Shown in pieces: positions 43,756 through 51,883 of a stretch of 54,973 bases of DNA. The notes under the pieces are model-generated. The model saw only the letters and a list, made by a program, of their open reading frames with translations. It searched no databases and was not told where the DNA came from. Location of the stretch: the NCBI GenBank assembly GCA_037444075.1, contig JBBIND010000018.1, forward strand, positions 1-54,973, given 5' to 3'. Position 1 is the stretch's first letter. Every line of letters begins with the position of its first letter. Both the position numbers and the translations under genes were made by a program. The DNA is from JBBIND01 sp037444075 (GTDB taxonomy: Bacteria; Acidobacteriota; Terriglobia; Bryobacterales; Bryobacteraceae).

Positions 43756-44910
43756 ATGAACTTGCGAGCCTTCCGTACCCTGTTTTGTCTGCTTGCCCTG
43801 CTGCTGCCCGCGGCGGCGGAGAGGCGTGTCATTTTTCCCGAGGGCGTAAAACCCGTGGGTCCATACAGTCCGGGCATTCTGGCGGGAGATTACCTGTACG
43901 TTTCCGGACAAGGCGTGCGCGACAAGCAGAACCGCGTACCGGAGACTTACGAGCAGAAAGTCAGGCAATGCCTCGACAACGTGAAGGAAATCGTGGAGGC
44001 AGCCGGACTGACCATGGAGCACGTTGTCTACTCGCAGGTCTATCTCGAGGACCTGGCGGGGATGCCGGTGGTGGAGCGCGTCTGGCAACAGTACTTTCCC
44101 AAGAACCCGCCGGCTCGCGCGACGCTCGCCGTCAAGCGCATGCCCACGGACACGCCCGTGGAAATCAACGCAGTGGCGGTGCGTGATCTTGCCCGCAAGC
44201 GAGTGCTGGAGGGTGGCGCGAATCTGACCCATGACCGGCTCTACATTCCAGGGCTGGAAGGCGATAACGCGCCTGAAGCTCTCAACGCGTTGGGCAAACT
44301 GCTGTCGCAAAACGGACTCAGCTTCTCGCACGTGGTCTTCCTGAACGTGTACCTGGATCCGAAGATCTCGATCGAAAGCATGAACAAGGACTACGCGCCG
44401 CGCTTCGAGCCAGGCTACGCGCCGGCGCGCGCGGCCATCCGGGTGCCGGCTTTACCCGCGGGCAAGTCGATATCGATCACGGGCGTTGCCGTGCGCGGCC
44501 TCAACCATCGCAGAGTCATCCGTCCCCGCAACATGGCGCCCAGCCCGACAGCCAGTCCTTGCGTTTTCGCTGGTGACACGCTGTTCTGCTCAGCCAAGTC
44601 CGGCTTTATCCCTGGCCCGAACGCTGGCATCTACGCCGACAACGTCGAATTGCAGGTGCGGCAGACCATGCGCAATCTGCTCGACGGGTTGGAAGAAGCC
44701 GGTTTGGATTTCTCCCACGTCGTGAAGGCCAACGTCTATCTGGACGACCTGGAAGAGTTTCCCCGCATGAACCGGGTCTACGGTTCGTTCTACAAAGCTG
44801 CTCCGCCGACCCGCACCACGGTGCAGCCCCTGCCTCCGGTGGAACGCCGCAAGGATGAGCGCGACCGCTGGCCGATGCTCGAGCAGATCTCCGTTATTGC
44901 CGTGCGGTAG
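43756..44910 (+). CDS. Exported protein with three RidA (YjgF/YER057c/UK114) domains
   Basis: A 384-residue protein with an AGGAGG-type site upstream and a clean signal peptide (cut near AAA-ER, 21-22). Three RidA units are seen: about 24-143, 150-247 and 252-384. Each has the family end motif with the substrate-binding Arg: Arg121 (PARATLAV), Arg225 (PARAAIRV) and Arg353 (PTRTTVQ). The partner Glu is kept in units one and three (Glu136, Glu376) but lost in unit two (SITGVAV). Active RidA is a homotrimer with sites between subunits, so this chain could fold as a covalent trimer. The 3' end overlaps the convergent amidohydrolase by 17 bases. Function in the periplasm is unknown. Confidence 0.85.
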   Translation: MNLRAFRTLFCLLALLLPAAAERRVIFPEGVKPVGPYSPGILAGDYLYVSGQGVRDKQNRVPETYEQKVRQCLDNVKEIVEAAGLTMEHVVYSQVYLEDLAGMPVVERVWQQYFPKNPPARATLAVKRMPTDTPVEINAVAVRDLARKRVLEGGANLTHDRLYIPGLEGDNAPEALNALGKLLSQNGLSFSHVVFLNVYLDPKISIESMNKDYAPRFEPGYAPARAAIRVPALPAGKSISITGVAVRGLNHRRVIRPRNMAPSPTASPCVFAGDTLFCSAKSGFIPGPNAGIYADNVELQVRQTMRNLLDGLEEAGLDFSHVVKANVYLDDLEEFPRMNRVYGSFYKAAPPTRTTVQPLPPVERRKDERDRWPMLEQISVIAVR

Positions 44911-46495
44911 GCACGTAGGCCGGACCGTACAGGACCTTGCCGGGGCGAGTGCCCGTCATTCTGCCGTGCAGCAGAACGGCACGCCCGCTCACAAAGACGT
45001 GGCGAAAGCCTTCAGCGTATTGGTGCGGCTTCAGGAAGTCCGCAGTATCACGCACGGTGTTCGCGTCGAAGACAGCGATGTCCGCCACCGCGCCTTCGCG
45101 CAGCGTGCCTCTGTCCGGCAGCCCCAACCGGGCGGCCGGGAAAGCAGTCATCTTTCGGACTGCTTCCTCGAGGCTGAGCAACCGGCGCTCGCGCACATAG
45201 CGCCCTAATACCCGGGCAAACGTGCCGTAACTGCGTGGATGGGGCACGTCCTGCCCAAACAAAGGGATGCCGCCGTCCGAGGCGATGATGGTGAAAGGCG
45301 AAACCATGATCCGCTCGACGTCTTCCTCCGAGATGGCGTGGTAGATTGCGGAGCATCCGCCCTGCTGCTGGATTTCGATGGCGGTCTCCGCGGCGTTTTC
45401 GAGCGTGACCGCCCTGCCGCGGGACTGTGTGACATCCGCGAGCGTCTTCCCCGCCAGAGAGGCGTCAAACGGGCAACTCGCCAGCACGACGTTTTTCGGG
45501 TCGCCCCCGCCCCTGTCGCTTCGAATGCGGGTCACCACCTCCGCCTTGATTTTGGCCCGCTGCGCGGGGGCGGACAGCCGTTCCAGCATGGCTTTGTGGC
45601 CTCCCTCCTGCGCCCACTGCGGAAACGGCGCCGCCGTGCCGGTGCTGGAAGCCGTGTACGGGTATTGGTCAATGGTAACGTCCACGCCGCGGGCGCGGGC
45701 TTCCGCCACCAGCCGCAGGGACTCGCGGCTCAGCCCCCAATTGTCCTTGCCGATGATCTTGTGGTGCGTAATCTGCGTGGGCAGCCCGCCTTCCTCTCCG
45801 ATGCGGATCGTCTCGCGGACGCTGTCGAGTATGCCCGCCGCTTCATCGCGCAGATGAGAAATGTGAATCCCGCCCAGCGGAGCGACTGCTTTGGCCAGCG
45901 CGATGACCTCCTCGGTAGGGGTGTAGTTGCCCGGCACGTAGAACAGACCCGTGGAAAGCCCGAAGGCGCCCTCGCGCATCGCCTGCCGGGCCAGTTCCTG
46001 CATCTTGCGGATCTCGTCAGGAGTGGCCCGCCGGTTTTGCAGGCCAATGACCGTTTGCCGCAGGCTGCCCTGCCCGGCGAGCGTGGCGAAGTTCATCGCG
46101 ATGGGAGTGCCCGCCAGCTTCCTGAGATAGGTCCCCAACGGATGTGGCGAACTGCCATCCTGCCCCTCGACCAGGGTAGTGACTCCCTGCCTGATGTAGT
46201 TCTCAGCGTCAGGAGACTCCAGGATGCCGCGCCGCCCGTGGCTGTGAATATCGATGAACCCCGGTGCGACCACTAGCCCGGCGCCTTCCACGCGCAGTTC
46301 AGCCGTGTGGTGGGAGAGTTGGCCGATGGCTGCGATGCGGTCACCACGCAACCCTACGTCCGCCACCCGCCACGGCGTGCCTGTGCCGTCGAGCAGGCGT
46401 CCGCCCAGGATGAGCACTTCGAAGTGCTGAGTCTGGCCAGCCAGACACGCAGCCAGAGCGAGGAGGAGGGAAAAAACACGACACTGCCGCCACAT
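44894..46495 (-). CDS. Exported N-acyl-D-amino-acid deacylase (D-aminoacylase) family amidohydrolase
   Basis: A 533-residue amidohydrolase with a signal peptide (about 1-20). Metal ligands seen: His84/His86 (DIHSHGRR), a Glu at 110 (LVEGQDGSS) where classic D-aminoacylases have a Cys-containing GNCG loop, His214 (ISHLRDEA), His244/245 (THHKIIG) and an Asp in IIASDGG. It would release D-amino acids, or related acids, from N-acyl forms, maybe from peptidoglycan or lipopeptides. The Glu for Cys change places it with the variant branch, so substrate is uncertain. TAGAAT lies 8 bases before the ATG, with no Shine-Dalgarno. Confidence 0.88.
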   Translation of the reverse strand: MWRQCRVFSLLLALAACLAGQTQHFEVLILGGRLLDGTGTPWRVADVGLRGDRIAAIGQLSHHTAELRVEGAGLVVAPGFIDIHSHGRRGILESPDAENYIRQGVTTLVEGQDGSSPHPLGTYLRKLAGTPIAMNFATLAGQGSLRQTVIGLQNRRATPDEIRKMQELARQAMREGAFGLSTGLFYVPGNYTPTEEVIALAKAVAPLGGIHISHLRDEAAGILDSVRETIRIGEEGGLPTQITHHKIIGKDNWGLSRESLRLVAEARARGVDVTIDQYPYTASSTGTAAPFPQWAQEGGHKAMLERLSAPAQRAKIKAEVVTRIRSDRGGGDPKNVVLASCPFDASLAGKTLADVTQSRGRAVTLENAAETAIEIQQQGGCSAIYHAISEEDVERIMVSPFTIIASDGGIPLFGQDVPHPRSYGTFARVLGRYVRERRLLSLEEAVRKMTAFPAARLGLPDRGTLREGAVADIAVFDANTVRDTADFLKPHQYAEGFRHVFVSGRAVLLHGRMTGTRPGKVLYGPAYVPTARQ

Positions 46496-46501
46496 GCAGG
46501 C

Positions 46502-46642
46502 TATTCTACATGCGCCGAGTGGGTCGAAATGTCACGCGCGTGTATCGCTTTCGCCCTCGCGTTCAGGTTTCGGCGACGACGAAATCATCGACAAAAACAA
46601 GCCGACGATCAACAAACCCGCCAACATACCGGCGATCAGCAT
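46502..46642 (-). CDS. Possible small single-pass membrane protein
   Basis: Reading the minus strand directly gives a 46-residue frame: MLIAGMLAGLLIVGLFLSMI forms one membrane helix, then a short Ser/Pro/Lys-rich tail. GGGAG lies six bases before the ATG. The stop is seven bases from the amidohydrolase start and overlaps the TAGAAT box proposed for that gene, so the two hypotheses compete. No homologue is recognised. The rest of 46496-46797 shows nothing else I can support. Confidence 0.35.
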
Positions 46643-46797
46643 GTTCGACTCCCAAAGCCATCTGCCACTTGTAGTGCAACTTGGGTGCCAAAATCCGAGA
46701 GCGCGAGGTCATATGGGGCAGAGCTTCAATGCTCATATCGGCCTTCCCGGCGCTTTCCTTCAGCCACCGGAGAACGGTTTGTGCTAGTTTGGCGGTG

Positions 46798-48078
46798 ATG
46801 CGCGTACAACTGGCTTTCGGCAAGACAGGACTGGACCTCAATCTACCCGAGGGATACAGCTATAAGCTGTTGGAGGCGCGCTCGGCTGTACCCCTGGAGG
46901 ACGCCGAGGGCGCCATCGAGAGGGCTCTCGACGGACCGATAGGCTGCCCGGCCCTGCGGGACCTTGCCCGGGGCAAGCGGAGCGCGGCCATTGCGGTCTG
47001 CGATATCACGCGTCCGGTTCCTAATCGCCTGCTGCTGCCGCCGGTGCTCCGCCGGTTGGAGGAAGCGGGCATCGGGAAGCAGAGTATCACCATCCACATA
47101 GCCACCGGGCTGCACCGTCCCGCCACCGGCGCGGAAATCCGTGAAATCGTCGGGGAGCAAACCGCGGCGCAGTACACCGTGCTGAATCACGATGCCCGGC
47201 AGGAGGCGGAGCACCGCTACCTGGGCGCTACCGAGTCCGGCACGCCGGTATACATCGATGAGCGGTTCATGGCGGCGGACTTGCACATCACGCTGGGCTT
47301 CATTGAGCCGCACCTGATGCTCGGCTACTCGGGCGGCCGCAAGCTGATCTGCCCCGGATTGGCGGGCCAGGATACGATCAGGGTCATCCACAGTCCCAAG
47401 TTCATGCGCGATCCGCGCGCCGTGGAGGGCTCCATCCAGGACAATCCGCTGCACCGGGAGTTGCTCGAAATCACCTCCATGGCTCGGCACGACTTCATGG
47501 TGGATGTGTCCCTCTCGCGTGACCGCCGCGTGGCAGGCGTCTTTGCAGGCCGCCCCGTGGATGCCCATAGCGAGGGAGTCCGGTTCGTCTCGCGCGTCAT
47601 GCTGGAGGAAATCGACCAGCCGGCTGACGCTGTGATTACGACCTCGGCCGGTTATCCGCTGGATCTGACTTACTATCAGTCCGTCAAAGGGGTCACGGCG
47701 GCCGCCCACCTGGTGCGTCCAGGCGGCAGAATCCTGTTAGTGGCAGCCTGCGAGGAGGGTCCGGGCGCTCCCGAGTTCAGGCAGATGCTGAAGGACGAGC
47801 CTTCGCCGGAGGCGTTCATGGACAAGATCTCCACGGCGCCTGTGGTAGTGGACCAATGGCAGTTGGAAAAGCTGGCCCTGGTCAAACGCAAGGCTGACCT
47901 GCTTTTCTATGTGCCCGGACTGCCGTCGGAATACCACGCTTCGCTGTGGGGCGCCGTTTGTACATCGCCGGAAGATGCCGTGCAGGCGCTTTTCGAAGGC
48001 CTGCCCCAGGGCGCCACGGTGGCCGTGATCCCGGAAGGGCCTTACGTTCTGGCTAAGGCCAAAGGTCAAGGAGCATGA
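46798..48078 (+). CDS. larA: LarA-family (nickel-pincer-dependent) 2-hydroxyacid racemase
   Basis: A 426-residue protein. The start MRVQLAFG is preferred to the in-frame 46681 one. LarA's conserved residues appear two positions below L. plantarum numbering: His106 (TGLHRPAT), His172 (EPHLMLGYSGG), Lys182 (GGRKLICPGLAG) and His198 (VIHSPKFM). These bind the substrate and the NPN nickel-pincer cofactor, joined through the lysine. The larB, larC and larE genes that build the cofactor are not in the window. LarA homologues racemise or epimerise diverse hydroxyacids, so lactate is only one option. The stop overlaps the next gene as ATGA. Confidence 0.9.
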   Translation: MRVQLAFGKTGLDLNLPEGYSYKLLEARSAVPLEDAEGAIERALDGPIGCPALRDLARGKRSAAIAVCDITRPVPNRLLLPPVLRRLEEAGIGKQSITIHIATGLHRPATGAEIREIVGEQTAAQYTVLNHDARQEAEHRYLGATESGTPVYIDERFMAADLHITLGFIEPHLMLGYSGGRKLICPGLAGQDTIRVIHSPKFMRDPRAVEGSIQDNPLHRELLEITSMARHDFMVDVSLSRDRRVAGVFAGRPVDAHSEGVRFVSRVMLEEIDQPADAVITTSAGYPLDLTYYQSVKGVTAAAHLVRPGGRILLVAACEEGPGAPEFRQMLKDEPSPEAFMDKISTAPVVVDQWQLEKLALVKRKADLLFYVPGLPSEYHASLWGAVCTSPEDAVQALFEGLPQGATVAVIPEGPYVLAKAKGQGA

Positions 48079-48533
48079 CGATGAAAGAGATCTTCTTCGC
48101 GCTGCAGTTCAGGGGCCAATCGGCTGTTTCCGCCGAAGACCCCAAGCTGATACGGTCCACGACCATAGGGGTCAGTTCCAACATCATCACCTCCATTGAC
48201 CCGGACGGCGTTGCCGGACGGGTGCAAGCTTCAGCGGGAGAGGGCGCTGCCTGCGAGACGGAAGTCGTGATGACCGGCGAGCACACCTTCACGGAAAAGG
48301 GTGTCCTCACTTTCGGCAATGCGGGCCACAGCCTGCGGTTCAGCAGTGTGGGCGAGGGCTACATCGGCCCTTCTCCGGTTCCCGGCGTGCTGCAGGGAGC
48401 GGTCATGTGGCGGGTGGACGAGGGCACGGGGCAGTTCGAAGGCGCGCAGGGCCTGATCACCTCCAATTACACGGTCACATCCAAAGGGGAAGTGGTGGAC
48501 CATCAGTTCGGCGTCATCTTCGTCAAGAAGTGA
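48075..48533 (+). CDS. Conserved small protein of unknown function, coupled to larA
   Basis: A 152-residue cytoplasmic protein with alternating beta strands: KEIFFALQFRGQS, GVLTFGNAGHSLRFSSVGEGYIG, GAVMWRVDEGTGQFEGAQGLITSNYTV and DHQFGVIFVK. GTGxFExAxGLITSNYTV recalls allene-oxide-cyclase-like small beta barrels, but I am not certain. Its ATG overlaps the larA stop (ATGA), so it is co-translated and may serve the same hydroxyacid pathway, for instance by binding the substrate. A second Met at position three (48081) is also possible. Confidence 0.7.
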   Translation: MTMKEIFFALQFRGQSAVSAEDPKLIRSTTIGVSSNIITSIDPDGVAGRVQASAGEGAACETEVVMTGEHTFTEKGVLTFGNAGHSLRFSSVGEGYIGPSPVPGVLQGAVMWRVDEGTGQFEGAQGLITSNYTVTSKGEVVDHQFGVIFVKK

Positions 48534-48591
48534 CGCCGTCCGCAGGGATTGTCCCGGCGCAACTTGAAACTTCCTCACCGCGCCAAGACGG

Positions 48592-49800
48592 CTAGCCGGC
48601 AAGGCGTTCGAGCGTGGCTCGAGCGCTCGACCATATCCACGACAGCACACCCCGAAACTCCCAGGACAATTGCAGGGCCAGGCGCGGCAACATCATCCCG
48701 ATGGGTACAGCGGCGTGCCATTGACCGCCCGCCAAGCCTCCCAAACCGAGCAGCGCTAGCAGTGGTGATCCCAGGCGCCCAAAGGAATGGACATCGGACC
48801 AGGCATCGTGGTTCTGCCAGATAGCCAGAAACACCAGCCAAAAAACTGTAGCCAGAGAAACCGGGGTCCATGACTGTCTCCGCACGAGCCAGACAGCCAG
48901 ACCCATCGCCGCCATCGCTCCGGCCAGGGCTAAGGCGTCAGCGGCGCGGACGAGTTCGCCCAGGGGAACTTCGGGCGGGTAATGACGTATCTGAAACAGA
49001 TTGGTGAAGATCGCCCTCAACGGTACCGGATCAACGGTATGCACGTACTCCCCGGTACGCATGTATACGAAAGCGTACCAGGCCAGCGCAGGCATTCCGG
49101 CCAAGCCAGTCCAGAGCGCGGACCGCCACCGCCGGTGAACCAGGCAATAGACCCCATAAGCGGCAATCAGCAGAAAGCCCGTCTCGCGAACCAGCGCTGC
49201 GGATCCAAGCAGGACGTACAATCTCCAGCCGGGCGAGCGCGCCGCCAGGCAGGCGAATCCCACTGTCAGCGCCGCCAAAGCCCCATCCACAGTCATCCGC
49301 GTGATGAGAGTGATGCTCGCGGGCAGAGCCAGAAAAGCCAGCCCCCAGGCGGGATGCCGGCCGTGCGTCTGCGCCCATTCTGAAGTCCACAAAGCTCCCA
49401 GGAAGACGAACAGAAGACCCACCGCGATGTAAGTGGCGTGCACCCAAGCATCCTGCCCGCCAGCCAGCAGCCACGCCATCAAAGGTAAGAGGATGCGGCG
49501 GTACCTCATCCGCGCCGCGTCAATCCCCTGATGAAATCCGCGCAGCATGAAGGGATCGTGGGCCATGTAGTGAAACCACTGGCCGTCAAAACCCGGGCTG
49601 TTCTTGAAGATGTAGATCCGCTCCTGACTGAGTTCGGCGGGTGGAGGCAGCCGGTCACCGGTCAGAAACAGACCGGTCCAGCCGCCGCCGTAATTGACGT
49701 GGACGGTCACCGCCTGCCAGCAGAAGGCCAGCAGCGGGGCCGCGAGCGCGAACCAGAGGCGCGCCGGTCTCTTGCGCCTTGGCGGGACGTCTGAAGGCAT
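48592..49800 (-). CDS. Polytopic membrane protein of unknown function
   Basis: A 402-residue protein with a Lys/Arg-rich start and about nine to ten hydrophobic segments (from LWFALAAPLLAFCWQAV to WHAAVPIGMMLPRLALQL). Between segments one and two is a large soluble loop with GQWFHYMAHDP and Asp/His residues. The layout resembles membrane-bound GT-C-type or other lipid-linked sugar enzymes with an outer catalytic loop, yet no diagnostic motif is seen. Four bases separate its ATG from the ThuA-like gene, so the two are probably co-transcribed. Confidence 0.75.
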   Translation of the reverse strand: MPSDVPPRRKRPARLWFALAAPLLAFCWQAVTVHVNYGGGWTGLFLTGDRLPPPAELSQERIYIFKNSPGFDGQWFHYMAHDPFMLRGFHQGIDAARMRYRRILLPLMAWLLAGGQDAWVHATYIAVGLLFVFLGALWTSEWAQTHGRHPAWGLAFLALPASITLITRMTVDGALAALTVGFACLAARSPGWRLYVLLGSAALVRETGFLLIAAYGVYCLVHRRWRSALWTGLAGMPALAWYAFVYMRTGEYVHTVDPVPLRAIFTNLFQIRHYPPEVPLGELVRAADALALAGAMAAMGLAVWLVRRQSWTPVSLATVFWLVFLAIWQNHDAWSDVHSFGRLGSPLLALLGLGGLAGGQWHAAVPIGMMLPRLALQLSWEFRGVLSWIWSSARATLERLAG

Positions 49801-49803
49801 TCG

Positions 49804-50661
49804 CTATTGGGCTTTTGGCACTCCCGACGGAGGGGGATCGTAGGTTCCTACGATCTCGGCTTTGGCGCCGCCGGAAGGCACGTCCTTGCCCAGGGCCCAG
49901 TAGATGCCGTTGACCAGCAACCGTCGCATGGGCAGGTCCTTGAACTCATCCGGGTGCCCCAACGTAGTGAAGAAGACGCGCGCGCCCTTGTAGGTTTTCG
50001 TCCAGGCTACCGGGTGCGGGCCGAAGTCTTTGCCTCCGGCGGGATTCACGGCCTTGCCCATCAGCAGCGGGGTGCAATCCCCATGCAGCGGGTCCACTAC
50101 ATACAGCCAGGAACGTCCGTGAAACGCGCGCTCCACGCCGCGCAGGATCGGGTGCGAAGCCTGTTCCGGAATGGTGCTGACCTCGGTGGTGGACAAGTGC
50201 CCATGGTGCCGGATCCATTTCTGCCCCACGACGTCGATGCCGAAGCCGTCGTTCAAGTGTTCGTGCGGGCTCCCCTTGGGATAGCGGAAGGCGTGGGTGG
50301 TTGTGCGGAGTCCGACGATGGGGCGTCCGGAGTTCAGGTAGTCCAGGATGTGGCGTAATTGGTGGTCCGGTAGCTCGCGCCAGCGAAGATAGAACACAGC
50401 CAGGTCCGCTGTCTTGAGCACTTCCAGGCCTTCGAGGTTCTTCTGGGTCTGCGGTGTGGGCTGCGAACTTGCGAGTGACGTGCGCATGCCGTGCTGCGTC
50501 TCGAGGATGCGCGCGATCATCGGCATGGAATACTCACTGCGGTATTCGTCGTCGCCGACTACGAAAACCACGTGCGGCCGTTCTGCGGCCCACGCTCCTG
50601 CTGTCAGAGCAAGCGCCGCTGTGATCAGAGTGACAAGCAACTTCAGGTTTCCAGCTCTCAT
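49804..50661 (-). CDS. Secreted ThuA-like (class I amidotransferase fold) protein
   Basis: A 285-residue protein with a signal peptide (about 1-26). The mature part PHVVFVVGDDEYRSEYSMPMIARIL, then ADLAVFYLRWRELP, LNSGRPIVGLRTTTHAF, AWTKTYKGARVFFTTLGHPDEF and RRLLVNGIYWALG is the ThuA fold. ThuA proteins bind or modify sugars, but no catalytic Cys is visible at the amidotransferase site (GLRTTTHAF). Such proteins often occur with sugar dehydrogenases and sulfatases in this group. TACAAT lies 20 bases before the ATG. Confidence 0.88.
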   Translation of the reverse strand: MRAGNLKLLVTLITAALALTAGAWAAERPHVVFVVGDDEYRSEYSMPMIARILETQHGMRTSLASSQPTPQTQKNLEGLEVLKTADLAVFYLRWRELPDHQLRHILDYLNSGRPIVGLRTTTHAFRYPKGSPHEHLNDGFGIDVVGQKWIRHHGHLSTTEVSTIPEQASHPILRGVERAFHGRSWLYVVDPLHGDCTPLLMGKAVNPAGGKDFGPHPVAWTKTYKGARVFFTTLGHPDEFKDLPMRRLLVNGIYWALGKDVPSGGAKAEIVGTYDPPPSGVPKAQ

Positions 50662-50771
50662 AGCTATACCAAGTCAGGCATATTGTAATTCGAAACGGAC
50701 CGTGTCCGGCAGGCGCGCCCTCGTCCGTTCGGCACTCGGACGGGGGTCGCCTCGCGGCGCTGCGCAGCCGG

Positions 50772-51179
50772 CTACTTGGCCGAGAAACGCCGCTCCTGGC
50801 CGTAGCCGGTCAGCAACTCCCGCAACTGCCGAAGATCAAGCTCCATCAACCCGGCGTGGTTGGCGGTGAACACCACGTAGCGGATGCCTGCCAACTTGGC
50901 CAGCACTGCCCAATCCTGCGGTTGGAACTTGCGCGGCAGGAACGTGCGCGGCAGATCCTCGATGAAGCGCTTCAGGTAATCTTCCGATGCCCCCACCATG
51001 GAATGGCTGATCACGGACCCCAATTGACTGTCGTGACTCCAGTGAATGAAGAGCCCGAAGCCGAGATCGCGAAACCACTCCAGCCGTTCCGGGCGGTTGC
51101 CGCCGGCAGGCTCAGCTCCAGCCTGCGCGTACGGCGCGGCACAAAGCAGAACAGCCAGAATCAGGCCAGGAATACGCAT
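50772..51179 (-). pseudogene. Remnant of a GH29-type alpha-L-fucosidase
   Basis: A 135-residue frame: signal peptide, then RLEWFRDLGFGLFIHWSHDSQLGS, FQPQDWAVLAKLAGIRYVVFTANHAG, all matching the start of GH29 fucosidases. It then jumps to ELDLRQLRELLTGYG, a segment that normally lies well over a hundred residues later, and ends at RRFSAK. So the catalytic middle is deleted in frame and the C-terminal half is lost; the nucleophile Asp region is absent. The protein should be inactive. A hairpin CGTCCG/CGGACG at about 50728-50752 lies in the gap behind it. Confidence 0.7.
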
Positions 51180-51217
51180 GGCAGCACTCCCTTCCTCTCA
51201 AGCCCGCTTCGAACTCA

Positions 51218-51790
51218 CTACTTGTTCGGACCTTTGGCACGGTCCATGTACTTCAGGTTCTGAACGTCCAGCCGGATGAAGTCTCCCGTTTTGATGAACA
51301 GAGGCACCATCACCTCGACACCTCCTGCGAGAGTGGCGGGCTTCCACGTGCTGTCCTGCTGCTGGTGGATCGGCGGCGCGGTTTCCTCAATGCGCACTTC
51401 CAGCACGTCCGGCATCAGCACGCTGATAGGTTGCTCTTCCAGAAACTCAACGGCCACGCGCAGTTCCGGTTGCAGCAGCTTTGCCTTGTCACCGAGCAGT
51501 TCGGCTGGAATCTCTACTTGCTCGAAGGTCTCCGGGTTCATAAAGCAGAACAGCTCGCCTTGCGCGTAGAGGAAGTCCATGGGTGTCTTCTCTACCGCCA
51601 GGTCCTCCATTTTCAGATCCGCGCGGAAGCTGTGCTCCCACAACGAACCCGTGGCGAGGTTCTGCAAGCGCGCATGCGTTGCGCCGCCCATCTTGCCCTG
51701 CCCGGGGTGGTAGTCAGCGGCGATAACTCGGAAGATCTGGCCTTCGTGCCGAATCGCCATGCCGGGCTTCATGTTCTGAGCAGTGATCAT
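51218..51790 (-). CDS. efp: Elongation factor P with Gln at the modified-loop tip
   Basis: A 190-residue three-domain EF-P that rescues ribosomes stalled at proline runs. It begins MITAQNMKPGMAIRHEGQIF. The domain I loop reads YHPGQGKMGG, with Gln31 where most EF-Ps have the modified Lys or Arg, and Lys33 nearby. Domain II/III features are ELFCFMNPETFEQVEI, LRVAVEFLEEQPISV and VPLFIKTGDFIRL. Full length. Followed closely by the fucosidase remnant; an ATG with GGAGGCACG in front suggests good translation. Confidence 0.95.
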   Translation of the reverse strand: MITAQNMKPGMAIRHEGQIFRVIAADYHPGQGKMGGATHARLQNLATGSLWEHSFRADLKMEDLAVEKTPMDFLYAQGELFCFMNPETFEQVEIPAELLGDKAKLLQPELRVAVEFLEEQPISVLMPDVLEVRIEETAPPIHQQQDSTWKPATLAGGVEVMVPLFIKTGDFIRLDVQNLKYMDRAKGPNK

Positions 51791-51883
51791 CGTGCCTCCT
51801 GTGATCGCCGCACGGCCGCTCCCCGCCGCCGCGCGACGCGGCGAACCGTTCAGCCAGCCTACAGTCTACTTCGGGGGCAGTCT

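Noticed and set aside
45239..46276. 345-residue plus-strand ORF opposite the amidohydrolase
   Set aside because: Shadow; the minus-strand frame has full catalytic motifs.
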